Assembly: GCA_965262845.1 (NCBI GenBank)
Contig: CBDHFX010000001.1
Location: forward strand, 310,001-374,000
Length of the DNA: 64,000 nt
Direction of reading: 5' to 3'
From: ECT2AJA-044 sp965262845
Lineage (GTDB): Bacteria > Bacteroidota > Bacteroidia > Flavobacteriales > ECT2AJA-044
Shown here: positions 18,031-27,554 of the stretch, one piece after another
Numbering within the stretch: the stretch's first letter is position 1
Layout of the letters: the number at the start of each line of letters is the position of its first letter
Made by a program: the position numbers and the translations under genes
Notes under the pieces: generated by a model
Seen by the model: the letters and a program-made list of their open reading frames with translations, nothing else
What the model was told of the DNA's origin: nothing
Databases searched by the model: none

Positions 18031-20329
18031 AGTCCTGTTCCGAAAACGTACGTGGTTGCTTTTGGCAACTTTTTTCACGGCATTTTGGCTACTGTTCCCG
18101 CATCCCCTTTTTGATGTGTCTTATTCGCGTGTGGCCGTTGATCGTGAAGGCCGTTTATTGGCCGCGCAAATTGCCCAGGACGAACAATGGCGTTTTTCGG
18201 AATTGAAACACACTCCGATGCGACTGGCTACGGCAACTCGCTATTATGAAGACGAGTATTTCTATTGGCACCCGGGATTCAATCCCATTGCCCTGATTCG
18301 TGCTGCAGCAGCCAATATCAAAGCGGGGGAAATGGTCCAAGGCGGATCCACGCTGAGCATGCAGGTGATTCGCTTATCCCTCAAAAATCCGCCCCGTACT
18401 ATCTTGAGAAAAGTTCAGGAAATCTATATGTCCCTCCGCCTCACAGTAGGATTCTCGAAGGAAAGGGTGCTACAACTCTACTTATCTCATGCCCCCTATG
18501 GCGGTAATGTAGTTGGAGCTAAAGCGGCGAGTTGGCGTTATTTCGACAGACCTGTGGATAAGCTTTCCTGGGCTGAGGCAGCTGCACTGGCTGTACTTCC
18601 GAATGCCCCCGGGCTCATCCATCCTGGGCGCAATCGAAATGCATTGAAAAAGAAACGGGATGCTCTTCTCGCTAAACTTCATCAAAAAGGAGTCATTAAC
18701 GGGTCTGTCTACTCCCTTTCGGTCATGGAGCCACTGCCCGACAAGCCTTATCCCATGCCACAGTTGGCCCCGCACCTACTTAACCATCCCGAGCTTTTGA
18801 ACATAAAATGGGCTACAACCACACTTAGTGAAGACTTACAACATAGGGTTCAAACTCGTTTGAACGATTATGCTGCCCGTACAAGTGAGACAGGAGTCTT
18901 CAATGCTGCTGTTACTGTTGTCGATTTGAATACGGGCGAAGTGAAGGCCTATTGTGGTAATGCCCAAAATTCGGAAACCAGAGCTCCATTCGTAGACTTG
19001 ATCCAGGCGCCCAGAAGTTCGGGGAGTATACTTAAACCCCTCTTGTACGCAAAAGCCTTCGAAAAAGGGTTTGTTCTTCCGGGAACCTGGATGCGCGACG
19101 TACCAGTAACTCTCGGAAAATACAGTCCAAAAAATTTCGACCGGAACTTCAAAGGAATAGTTCGAGCTGATGAAGCTTTGGCACGATCACTCAATGTTCC
19201 AGCCACATTGCTATTGCGCGACTACGGGCTGGGACCATTTTACGAGGATTTGAAGCGAATGCATTTTACATCCATTAATCAAGGAACCGATCATTATGGC
19301 CTTTCGCTCATTCTGGGTGGAGCAGAAGTGACCTTATGGGATTTGGTCTGCACATATTCCCGAGAGATCAATGCATTGAAACAAGCAGGAGGCAGCAGTT
19401 CCATTCCTTATCGTGAAGTCCATGTGTTGAGGTCTGACTCCTTGCCAAAGCATCCAGACAACCAGATTAACCCGGGAGCAATGTGGCTCGTCACAGAGGT
19501 CTTGACCCAAGTACAGCGCCCAGAGCTTGAAGAGCACTGGAGACTTTTTTCATCAAGCCGACGTATCGCATGGAAAACGGGTACAAGCCATGGATTTCGG
19601 GATGCTTGGGCGATTGGCTGGGACAACGATCACTTAGTTGGTGTGTGGTGTGGAAATGCAGATGGTGAAGGAAGACCGGGGCTGACCGGAACTTCGTTAG
19701 CCGCTCCGCTAATGTTTCAGGTATTCGGGATGCTGCCGCGGTCCGATTGGTTTAAGCCTCCAGTGGGCTGGCTCAAAAAAACACTCGCTTGTGCTGAAAC
19801 AGGAATGAGCCTCGGAGCTTTCTGTCCGACCTCAGAAGTTGATCAACCACGAGGAGCACATCCACCTGTAAGGTGCCTGTATCACCAACGTGTTTTTTTG
19901 AACAGACGAGGAGAACAGGTGCGAAAAGACTGTGGAGTCATTGATCGCGATACGAGTTGGATAGTCCTTGACCCTTTGGCCCAGCATTACCACTCGCAGT
20001 ACCGATCTGCATGGCCACCCCCGCCGGATTATGCAGAAGGATGTCGTTCAAAAATGCAGCTACCAATAGGTATTGTATATCCGTATCTCGGGGCAGTACT
20101 AACTGTTCCCCTGGATCAGCAGGGAAATCGAACCGTGCTGACGTTTGAGGCCACCCATTTTGATGCGGACGCAAAAATATACTGGCATCTGAATGATCAG
20201 TTTTTAGGAAGCACGGTTGGTATTCACCAGTTTGAAGTAATTCCCGATGAGGGTAAACACATACTTGCTGTAATTGATGATATTGGCCAGGAAGATAAGG
20301 TTCATTTTGAAGTGATCTGGGCACGCTAA
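18008..20329 (+). CDS. pbpC: Penicillin-binding protein 1C (bifunctional glycosyltransferase/transpeptidase)
   Basis: A 773-residue class A PBP with an N-terminal membrane anchor. The glycosyltransferase domain (about 55-230) carries the EDEYFYWHPG, GGSTLSMQ and LSHAPYGG motifs. The transpeptidase domain has SILK with the active Ser at residue 340, the SLN motif (ARSLNVPA) and KTGT. A C-terminal BiPBP_C beta domain (about 690-773) completes the PBP1C architecture. It polymerises and crosslinks peptidoglycan; PBP1C partners of alpha-2-macroglobulins are thought to repair local wall damage. It starts inside the macroglobulin gene, so translation is coupled. Confidence 0.95.
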   Translation: MMRSRICKVLFRKRTWLLLATFFTAFWLLFPHPLFDVSYSRVAVDREGRLLAAQIAQDEQWRFSELKHTPMRLATATRYYEDEYFYWHPGFNPIALIRAAAANIKAGEMVQGGSTLSMQVIRLSLKNPPRTILRKVQEIYMSLRLTVGFSKERVLQLYLSHAPYGGNVVGAKAASWRYFDRPVDKLSWAEAAALAVLPNAPGLIHPGRNRNALKKKRDALLAKLHQKGVINGSVYSLSVMEPLPDKPYPMPQLAPHLLNHPELLNIKWATTTLSEDLQHRVQTRLNDYAARTSETGVFNAAVTVVDLNTGEVKAYCGNAQNSETRAPFVDLIQAPRSSGSILKPLLYAKAFEKGFVLPGTWMRDVPVTLGKYSPKNFDRNFKGIVRADEALARSLNVPATLLLRDYGLGPFYEDLKRMHFTSINQGTDHYGLSLILGGAEVTLWDLVCTYSREINALKQAGGSSSIPYREVHVLRSDSLPKHPDNQINPGAMWLVTEVLTQVQRPELEEHWRLFSSSRRIAWKTGTSHGFRDAWAIGWDNDHLVGVWCGNADGEGRPGLTGTSLAAPLMFQVFGMLPRSDWFKPPVGWLKKTLACAETGMSLGAFCPTSEVDQPRGAHPPVRCLYHQRVFLNRRGEQVRKDCGVIDRDTSWIVLDPLAQHYHSQYRSAWPPPPDYAEGCRSKMQLPIGIVYPYLGAVLTVPLDQQGNRTVLTFEATHFDADAKIYWHLNDQFLGSTVGIHQFEVIPDEGKHILAVIDDIGQEDKVHFEVIWAR

Positions 20330-20481
20330 CATATGTTCGGTCGAAGTTGGTAAACTATTTTTTGGACCGGCTATTACGGCATTAGTTTCGCCTTGTTAAT
20401 TTTGGGTGATCCTGGCAGTTAACAACCGTAGATGTACTTTAACCGGTCTATATCAAGGGAAGGCAAATCAGCAGTGTTTCC

Positions 20482-20489
20482 TATTTTTG
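20482..20489 (+). promoter_or_regulatory. -7 element upstream of the lipoprotein-barrel-kdsA operon
   Basis: TATTTTTG fits TAnnTTTG but lies only 7 nt before the ATG at 20497, so the transcript would be nearly leaderless. The -33 region is poor. Confidence 0.4.
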
Positions 20490-20496
20490 CACCGGA

Positions 20497-22560
20497 ATGA
20501 ATATTTCTGCCCGTTTACTTTTTCTGGTTGCCATTCTTTTCTTCACCAGTTGTCGTAACGATTTGGAAACAGCCGATTGGAACGTGGATGTTCTGGCACC
20601 AATCCTCGTGAGTGACCTGGATATCGGCGATCTGGCCGGAGACAGTAATTTAACCACACAGCCAGATTCTTCACTTGTTTTGGTCTATCGCAGCGAACTG
20701 GCTTCATTTGGATTACCTGATCTGATTGATCCCTTTACCTACACCCATTACGAATACCTCAGCCTCGACTCCCTGGATCTTTCGGATATTATAGTACCAT
20801 CCAGTATTTCCCTCGGGCAAATTGCTGATAATGCAGGAATTGTAGGGCAGATCATCATTGGGAACAACGGAAGTTCAATGGTCATCCCCTCCCTCGGAAA
20901 CATTCCGGGAGCTTCCACGCCGATTGATGCGAGCCAGTATTTCGAAAGCATCTCCCTGATCGGTGGAATCCTGGAGGTCACAATCGAAAACGGTTTGCCT
21001 ATTGCCATTGAGGATTTCGCCTTCGGGATCCTGAACAGCTCGAACATGCAGGTACTCATTCAGGATACATTCGACTACATTGCAGCCGGAGCAACGGCTA
21101 GCAGTTCTTCATCACTTGCCGGAAAAACGATCGAAAGTCAATTGCTGGCAGAACTCTACGGCATGTCCAGTCCGGGGTCAAATGGTCAAAGTGTGCTGAT
21201 CGATACTTCCGATGCCCTGGTCATCACCCTCACCATTCGCGATCTGAAACCGTCCAGCGCCACAACGATCTGGCCGGCGCAAAACATCATCAACGATACC
21301 TCAGAAGTATTTCTGGAAGGTTCAGAAGGACTTGAGCTCACCTTTGGGATCATACGTTCGGGAGACATCAACATGGATATCAGTTCCACTATCAACGACG
21401 ATATCCAGTTCGAATATATCATTCCCGAATCGGACCTTAACGGAGCCCCTTTTGCTTTCCAGGAAGGAGTTCCTGCCGCGCCGCCGGGAGGAGTTTCGAC
21501 CATCATCAAGAACTATGACTTTGCCGGCATTGAGCTCAACCTCACGGGTAGAGATCATGACATATTCAACACCTTTTATCACATCATTCTCGGGCAGATC
21601 GATTTTACCGGGCAAATTGTGACCCTCTCACTGGAAGACAGTGTAGTAGTGGAACTTGGCATGACCGACCTTACGGTTGATTATGCAGTAGGGGATCTCG
21701 GGAACGAAACGCTTCAAGTCGGGCCGGAATCCACCTTTTTCCCAGGTCTTTCCAGACTGGTATCCGGAACAGTCGGGCTGGAGCAAACCTCTGCAAGCCT
21801 GGAAGTACATAATCCAATTGGTGCCGGAGCCCTGTTTACCCTGGATCAGGTCCAAGGGATCAACAGCCGGAACAACCAGGAAGTGCCTTTGAACCTCAAC
21901 CCGGGCGGAAACATGATCCAGATAGGGCCGGCCACCGAAAGTGCCGGATCTGTTTTTGCGACCAACGAGGTACTTCTTCTCAACGAAAACAATTCCAATA
22001 TCAATGCCTTCCTGGCTAACCTGCCCGATCAAATCACCTTTGAAGGTCATGTTATCATAAATCCGGCTGGTCCCCACATCGGATTTATTTACTATGACCA
22101 TCCCCTCCAGGCCTTCCTGAACCTGGAAGTCCCACTCCACCTGGTTGCCAATAGCCTCACCCTGGTCGACACCACGGATTTTAATCTGGGTAATGCCCCT
22201 GAATGGGATCAGATCAAAGGTGGAGAAATCCGCCTGCTCATCAGTAACGGACTGCCCTTCGAAGCCAATATTGAAGTGATGCTGCTCGATATTGACGGCG
22301 ACATACTCGAGACCATCTTACCGGATGAGGTTATTGAAGCCCCTCAGCTCAATGCAGACCTGAAAGTGGACGTGCCGGCACGCACAACACTCACCATAGG
22401 CCTTAACCCGGAGCGCATCAATCACTTCCAGGATGCTGCGCAGATCCGATTCAAATCAATTTTCAACACGGCCAACCAACCCAGCCCGGTCAAGATCTAC
22501 TCAAATTACCGGATGACCCTTAAAATGGTCGGTGACTTTACCTATCGACTCAATAATTAA
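20497..22560 (+). CDS. Large lipoprotein of unknown function
   Basis: A 687-residue lipoprotein: signal peptide with lipobox FTSC, mature N-terminus CRNDLETADW. The rest is beta-rich with many Ile/Val/Leu strands and Asp-Gly/Asn-Gly turns and few Cys or His residues, suggesting stacked beta-sandwich domains. No enzymatic motif was recognised. The stop overlaps the next start (TAATG), so it is translationally coupled to a beta-barrel protein. That pairing suggests the two work together at the outer membrane, with the lipoprotein possibly as a soluble or surface partner. Function unknown. Confidence 0.75.
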   Translation: MNISARLLFLVAILFFTSCRNDLETADWNVDVLAPILVSDLDIGDLAGDSNLTTQPDSSLVLVYRSELASFGLPDLIDPFTYTHYEYLSLDSLDLSDIIVPSSISLGQIADNAGIVGQIIIGNNGSSMVIPSLGNIPGASTPIDASQYFESISLIGGILEVTIENGLPIAIEDFAFGILNSSNMQVLIQDTFDYIAAGATASSSSSLAGKTIESQLLAELYGMSSPGSNGQSVLIDTSDALVITLTIRDLKPSSATTIWPAQNIINDTSEVFLEGSEGLELTFGIIRSGDINMDISSTINDDIQFEYIIPESDLNGAPFAFQEGVPAAPPGGVSTIIKNYDFAGIELNLTGRDHDIFNTFYHIILGQIDFTGQIVTLSLEDSVVVELGMTDLTVDYAVGDLGNETLQVGPESTFFPGLSRLVSGTVGLEQTSASLEVHNPIGAGALFTLDQVQGINSRNNQEVPLNLNPGGNMIQIGPATESAGSVFATNEVLLLNENNSNINAFLANLPDQITFEGHVIINPAGPHIGFIYYDHPLQAFLNLEVPLHLVANSLTLVDTTDFNLGNAPEWDQIKGGEIRLLISNGLPFEANIEVMLLDIDGDILETILPDEVIEAPQLNADLKVDVPARTTLTIGLNPERINHFQDAAQIRFKSIFNTANQPSPVKIYSNYRMTLKMVGDFTYRLNN

Positions 22561-23786
22561 TGCGGAGGCTGTCGATTTCCCTTCTCCTTATTCCCGCCCT
22601 CGCGGGCGCACAGGCAATCCAGTCGGATCCATGGCTATATAGCCCGAACGCTGAACGATTTGTCGACTTGTCCTACGTCTATGCCCTCGGATCAACCTCC
22701 ATACCCTTCGCGGCACAGCGAAGCATTCTCTATGATGATTTCCTTGACGAGCAGGACAAGAAGCTCTTCTTTACCGACGTCCAAAACAGCAACCGAAGCG
22801 TGTTGAACAGTCTTTTTGGATTCAACTACGGCTATCGCCCCGAAAATGTCTCTGCGACACGCCGGACCTTCGGGATCCGCTACAACAGTCTTGACGCGGT
22901 CAGCTACTCCGAAGATCTCCTGAAACTCGCCTTCTACGGGAATGCACCCTACGCAGGTGATACGCTGGATCTTACACCAGCCGCCTGGTGGCGCATCAAG
23001 TACCTCCAGGCCTTCTACTCCTGGGGCTTTGATCAAGGCAACTGGAGCTACGACCTAAGCGCCCAGGTACTCTTCGGGCTCGAAGAAAAACGCTTCCATG
23101 CCGATCGCCTCCATTGGTACACGCACGAATCAGGCGAATATATTTCACTATCCGCCCTCGCGGGCGGAAGCCTAACCGATACCTCCTCAGGCAGGAATGG
23201 CATCAACGGGTTAGGGCTCGGTATTGGTGCCACGCTAACATATCGGAGCAATGGCTGGACGTACACCGGGGCGTTGGAAGACTTCGGATTGATCCGCTGG
23301 AACAAAAACTCCTGCACTATTGACGTTGATACCACCCACACTTACGAAGGCTTGTACATCAATAACTTGTTTGACATTCAGGACAACTTCTTCAGCGAGG
23401 CTATTGACAGCCTGGGACAGGCCTACTTCCCCGGAGAAAAAGGAGCCCGGATCGGGATCACCCCTTTCCTGCTGCGATTCCAGGTAAGCAGGATGCTTAA
23501 AAATGAAGATCTATGGCGCTTTGGCGTACAATATCGCTATGGTATCTTCAGCCTGCCTCAGATCTATGTAGCCTATGAATGGAAACCCGGATCTCATCAT
23601 CTGATCAGCCCGACCATACACTACGGTGGCTACAACCGTTTCGGTCTTTCACTTGACTACCGGCTGCAGCTCTTCGGCTACACCATACTTTTGCAGGCAG
23701 GAAACCTGAATTCCTGGATTGCCCCGGAACAGAGCTATGGCATTCATTTCGGGGCCGGACTCCGCAAAACCTGGCAACATGATTGA
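22560..23786 (+). CDS. Predicted outer-membrane beta-barrel protein (DUF5723-like)
   Basis: A 408-residue protein with a signal peptide (ends LAGAQA) and a mature part of alternating hydrophobic strands rich in Tyr, Trp, Phe and Gly, for example LSYVYALGS, FGIRYNS and FGAGLRKTW at the end. The pattern suits a PorV/FadL-like or DUF5723-type outer-membrane barrel. I assign the family from overall pattern, not from a defined motif. The start ATG overlaps the stop of the preceding lipoprotein gene by one base and its end overlaps kdsA by 8 bp, so three genes form one tight operon. Confidence 0.7.
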   Translation: MRRLSISLLLIPALAGAQAIQSDPWLYSPNAERFVDLSYVYALGSTSIPFAAQRSILYDDFLDEQDKKLFFTDVQNSNRSVLNSLFGFNYGYRPENVSATRRTFGIRYNSLDAVSYSEDLLKLAFYGNAPYAGDTLDLTPAAWWRIKYLQAFYSWGFDQGNWSYDLSAQVLFGLEEKRFHADRLHWYTHESGEYISLSALAGGSLTDTSSGRNGINGLGLGIGATLTYRSNGWTYTGALEDFGLIRWNKNSCTIDVDTTHTYEGLYINNLFDIQDNFFSEAIDSLGQAYFPGEKGARIGITPFLLRFQVSRMLKNEDLWRFGVQYRYGIFSLPQIYVAYEWKPGSHHLISPTIHYGGYNRFGLSLDYRLQLFGYTILLQAGNLNSWIAPEQSYGIHFGAGLRKTWQHD

Positions 23787-24591
23787 TCAGTTACCCCGAA
23801 TAAAGCATGTTGACCCGAAGACCTTCTTCCTGTTGGCCGGACCCTGCGCCATTGAAGGTGAAGATATTGCTCTCCGCATCGCGGAAAAAGTGGTCGAAAT
23901 AACCAATAAACTCACAATCCCCTATGTGTTTAAGGGATCATATCGCAAAGCGAACCGATCCCAGATCAATTCCTTCAGGGGAATAGGAGACGAAAAAGCA
24001 CTCAGGATCCTGCGCAAGGTGGGGGAGACCTTTGACATCCCCACGGTAACTGATTACCACTGTGCCGATGAAGCCAGCATGGCCGCCGAATATGCTGATA
24101 TGCTTCAGGTACCGGCCTTCCTGTGTCGCCAAACCGATGTGGTGGTTGCCGGGGCAAAAACAGGCAAATTCCTGAATATTAAAAAGGGGCCGTTCCTGTC
24201 TCCTGATGCCATGCAGTTCGTTGTGCAAAAAGCGGTGGACTCCGGGAACAACCGAATAATCCTCACCGATCGTGGAACCTCTTTCGGATATCAGGATCTA
24301 ATTGCTGATCCTCGTGCGATCCCACAAATGAAAGCACTGGGGTTTCCGGTGGTCATGGACGTTACCCACAGCCTCCAGCAGCCCAATCAAAGCTCGGGAG
24401 TCACCGGCGGCCGACCGCAGCTCATCGAAACCATTGCCAGATCAGCGATCGCGACCGGGGCGGATGGCATTTTCCTGGAGACGCATGATGATCTGGCCAA
24501 CGCCAAAAGCGATGCGGCGAGCATGCTTCCACTCGAAAGTATTGAAGGCCTCCTGGTCAAACTCCTGCGGATACGCGAAGCCATTCTTTAA
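23779..24591 (+). CDS. kdsA: 3-deoxy-8-phosphooctulonate synthase (KDO-8-P synthase)
   Basis: KdsA condenses phosphoenolpyruvate with arabinose 5-phosphate to KDO-8-phosphate, the precursor of the inner-core sugar of lipopolysaccharide. The 270-residue protein shows the family signatures LLAGPCAIEG, FKGSYRKANR and MDVTHSLQQPN. The Cys in GPCAIE marks the metal-dependent class (Asn takes its place in the metal-independent E. coli enzyme). The ATG at 23779 is chosen over an upstream frame start because it begins the conserved region. It overlaps the barrel gene by 8 bp and ends 4 bp into the convergent reductase gene. Confidence 0.95.
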   Translation: MIDQLPRIKHVDPKTFFLLAGPCAIEGEDIALRIAEKVVEITNKLTIPYVFKGSYRKANRSQINSFRGIGDEKALRILRKVGETFDIPTVTDYHCADEASMAAEYADMLQVPAFLCRQTDVVVAGAKTGKFLNIKKGPFLSPDAMQFVVQKAVDSGNNRIILTDRGTSFGYQDLIADPRAIPQMKALGFPVVMDVTHSLQQPNQSSGVTGGRPQLIETIARSAIATGADGIFLETHDDLANAKSDAASMLPLESIEGLLVKLLRIREAIL

Positions 24592-25658
24592 GTGTCGTCA
24601 TAATCAATTCGGGCCGTTTTGCTGAGGCATATGGTACTGCAGGTAAGAATGAATCCTTCCTCAAAATCATCCGTGCTGAGAGAAATATTCCCGGAGGTAT
24701 CGAAAACACCTTCGGTCTGACGCGCAATACAGGTCGTACAGATCCCACTCGTGCAGCTGTAGGGAGCATCCAGTCCCGCGTTGATCACCGCATCCAAAAC
24801 AGTTGTTCCGGCCGGGATCCCGATCTCATGCTCCTCACCGTGCAAGACCACTGCTGCCGTGCAATCCACACTATCTGCTGGCATCACCTCGCCGGATAAA
24901 GCATCCTCTGAAGTAAAGAACTCGGTCAATACATTTAACCGCGGCACCAGGATCTCGTACAAATACTCCCGCAGATCCCCGATCATCTCAGCCGGTCCGC
25001 AGAGCAGGTATACCGGTACCACGGGGTGCCCCGGATAACCGAGATGCTTCTTCACCACCTCGTACAAATTGTCCCGCGTCACCCGGCCAAACTCCCAATG
25101 GGTGCAATTTCCGGGTTCTTTTTCCCGCGATATGAAATGCACTACCTTTAATTGATCGTGTGCTGCTTCCAGGGCATCTAGCTCCTGTTTGAAAATAATG
25201 TCCTTCACAGTCCGGTTCCCATATAAAAGCAGCACCTCAGTCCGCGGCTCCTCTTTCAGCAAGGTCTTCAAATGCGACATCAACGGCGTAATTCCACTTC
25301 CGGCCCCAACCAATACGATCTTGCGTGCCAGTTCCGGATCCGTATCCAGGGTGAATCGCCCTTCGGGCTGATGAACAAGCAGCGTATCACCTGTCTTTAG
25401 TTCGTGATTCAAATACTTCGACAGGGGGTCGTCTGGCATCTCCTTCACCGTGATCGTCCATTTCTTTTCGTGCGGTGCGCTGCTGAGCGAGTAATTCCGA
25501 TGCACTTTCTCTCCATTGATGGCTGACCGGATCGTCAGGTACTGCCCGGCCCGATATCTGAACTCCCCTTTTCTGAAAAGGGGGATCCTGAAACTGATCG
25601 ATACTGCACTGAGGGTCTGGCGATGAATATTGATCACCTTGAGGGCAATGAAATCCAT
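24588..25658 (-). CDS. Ferredoxin-fused FAD/NAD(P)H oxidoreductase (PaaE-like)
   Basis: A 356-residue soluble flavoprotein with three parts in order: an FAD-binding barrel (RNYSLSSAP, the RxYS motif), a NAD(P)-binding domain (GAGSGITPLMSHLK and the LLCGPAEMI segment), and a C-terminal plant-type [2Fe-2S] ferredoxin (CTSGICTTC plus a later Cys in LTCST). It transfers electrons from NAD(P)H to an oxygenase or other acceptor. PaaE of the phenylacetyl-CoA epoxidase complex is the closest architecture, but no paa genes are nearby, so the partner is open. It lies immediately after the PorE-like gene with no gap. Confidence 0.88.
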   Translation of the reverse strand: MDFIALKVINIHRQTLSAVSISFRIPLFRKGEFRYRAGQYLTIRSAINGEKVHRNYSLSSAPHEKKWTITVKEMPDDPLSKYLNHELKTGDTLLVHQPEGRFTLDTDPELARKIVLVGAGSGITPLMSHLKTLLKEEPRTEVLLLYGNRTVKDIIFKQELDALEAAHDQLKVVHFISREKEPGNCTHWEFGRVTRDNLYEVVKKHLGYPGHPVVPVYLLCGPAEMIGDLREYLYEILVPRLNVLTEFFTSEDALSGEVMPADSVDCTAAVVLHGEEHEIGIPAGTTVLDAVINAGLDAPYSCTSGICTTCIARQTEGVFDTSGNISLSTDDFEEGFILTCSTICLSKTARIDYDDT

Positions 25659-27554
25659 TTATTTTTGAATGATCCTGAGTTCGGTTCTCCGGTTTTTTTG
25701 TCGTCCTTCACGGGTATTGTCTGACGCCACCGGTTGCGACGCGCCGTAACCGGCGAATAATAATCTGTCGCGGCTAACGCCCTGTTTCGCCAAATAGTTT
25801 ACCACTGCAGCTGCCCGTCGCTCGCTCAGGGCCTGATTATCTGATTCGGCCCCGACCTTGTCTGTATGTCCGGCGATCTCAACAATAAGGGTCGGATTAT
25901 CAAGCAGAAACTGCACTGCCCGGTTGAGCTCGGGGTAGCTTTCGGGCCGCAGGCCCGCACTGCCTGAATCGAAGAAAACATTGCGCAAGGTGAGGGAATT
26001 CCCACTCTTGATGGGCGCCAGAGTGATATTGAGCAATAACGCCTTATTCCCGGCCGATCCCTCCAGCTCGAAGTGCTCGCTGTGGAACAGGTATCCGGTC
26101 TGACGCACATTTAAGGCGTAGTTGCACTTCCCAGGCAAGCAAGCGAAATAGTATCCGCCCGGGCCCGTGGTTATTTCAAGATACGTTTTGCCGGTTCCGA
26201 CGTCTACGAATTCGATGGTCGCAGGAATCCCCTCCTTCGAATCCTGATCAGTGACATAGCCCTTGACGTAAGCGATGGGCACGGCACGGACAGGCCCGGG
26301 CAAATCAAAGCGGTACAGATCCAGCATGCCGCGACTGTCTTCATAGTCCTCCCGACTGTAATAGGCCGTTTTACCATCCGGGGCAACAACCAAACCATTT
26401 TCCTCGCGGACCGAATTGATCGGGAAACCCAGATGCTCCGGTGTGGACCACGTGAACTCGTCTACCCGACGGCTCATGTACAGATCAAAGTCGCCTACTC
26501 CGGGATGGCCCGTGCTTGCGAAGTAGAGCGATTGGCCATCCCAGTGCATGAACGGGGTAATTTCGTCGCCAGTTGTGTTAATCGGATGGCCCAGGTTCAC
26601 GGGATCTCCCCATTCACCACTTCCGGCATAGGTTGACATCCAGAGGTCCTTACCCCCTGTTCCACCCTTGCGGTTCGATGTAAAAAAGATCGTGCGTCCA
26701 TCCGGACTCAAGCTGGGCTGACTCTCCCAGGCTTCTGTGTTGATCGGGTACCCGAGGTTAAAGGGCTTTTTCCACTGGCCATTTTCGCGGAGGGTCATGT
26801 ACAGATCGCAGCTCCCTCGTCCGCTCTCGCGCTGGCAGGCTGCAAACACGGCCACATTCCCGTCCGCACTGATGCAAAGCGCCCCTTCATTTCTGTCCGT
26901 GTTGACTTGCCGATCCAGCGGGATCGCCATACTCCAGTTTCCCTCTCCTCCCCGGCTCACGTAGAAATCCTCATGCATCACGTGCGACCGGGGCTGATTC
27001 CGGGTAAAGATCAGTTCCTGTCCGTCCGCGGTCACAGCCGGAAAATACTCCATGTACGGCCCGTTGATCGAATCGCCCAGATTGATGGGATCAAAGGGTA
27101 CAGGATGCGTTTTCGCCTCTTTCCCGAAGCGTGCCCAGGCCAGGTATTTCTCCACCTCCTGCTTACCCTGATCCGAAGCTCCGGAAGAGAGCAGGTAGTT
27201 TTCGTAATCCGCGATGGCCTTGTCGAACTGCTCCGACATGTAGTATGCGTAACCTCGCCGGTACAGGCCCAGAAAATACCCCGGCTGTATTTCCAGCACA
27301 TGATCAAAGCTCTCCAGTGCGCCCGTGTAGTCATCGTGCCGCAGGCAGAGTTCGCCGAGCATTAAATGGGCATCGCGGTAACCGGGATCCCGCCTGATCG
27401 CCTTTTGCAGGTAGCCCCTGGCTTCGTCGGGCTTGTTGCGCCTGATCGCCTCACGCGCGTATCCGACATCGCGGACCGATTGCCGGGATTGAGCCACAGA
27501 GCTGATACATGGCAACAGCAGTAGAGCAAGGAGCAGACAAATGGAAAAACGCAT
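25659..27554 (-). CDS. TPR/PD40 beta-propeller/OmpA-like outer-membrane protein (PorE-like)
   Basis: A 631-residue protein with a signal peptide (ends SVAQS), TPR-type repeats (about 30-150), a WD40/PD40-like propeller (about 165-410, repeated SPDGRTIFFTSNRKGG-type blades), a carboxypeptidase-regulatory-like beta domain (about 425-500) and an OmpA C-terminal domain (GHTDKVGAESDNQALSERRA). This four-part order is that of PorE, the peptidoglycan-binding T9SS component, but Bacteroidota carry several paralogues, so the exact role is not proven. The ATG shares one base with the queE stop. Confidence 0.85.
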   Translation of the reverse strand: MRFSICLLLALLLLPCISSVAQSRQSVRDVGYAREAIRRNKPDEARGYLQKAIRRDPGYRDAHLMLGELCLRHDDYTGALESFDHVLEIQPGYFLGLYRRGYAYYMSEQFDKAIADYENYLLSSGASDQGKQEVEKYLAWARFGKEAKTHPVPFDPINLGDSINGPYMEYFPAVTADGQELIFTRNQPRSHVMHEDFYVSRGGEGNWSMAIPLDRQVNTDRNEGALCISADGNVAVFAACQRESGRGSCDLYMTLRENGQWKKPFNLGYPINTEAWESQPSLSPDGRTIFFTSNRKGGTGGKDLWMSTYAGSGEWGDPVNLGHPINTTGDEITPFMHWDGQSLYFASTGHPGVGDFDLYMSRRVDEFTWSTPEHLGFPINSVREENGLVVAPDGKTAYYSREDYEDSRGMLDLYRFDLPGPVRAVPIAYVKGYVTDQDSKEGIPATIEFVDVGTGKTYLEITTGPGGYYFACLPGKCNYALNVRQTGYLFHSEHFELEGSAGNKALLLNITLAPIKSGNSLTLRNVFFDSGSAGLRPESYPELNRAVQFLLDNPTLIVEIAGHTDKVGAESDNQALSERRAAAVVNYLAKQGVSRDRLLFAGYGASQPVASDNTREGRQKNRRTELRIIQK

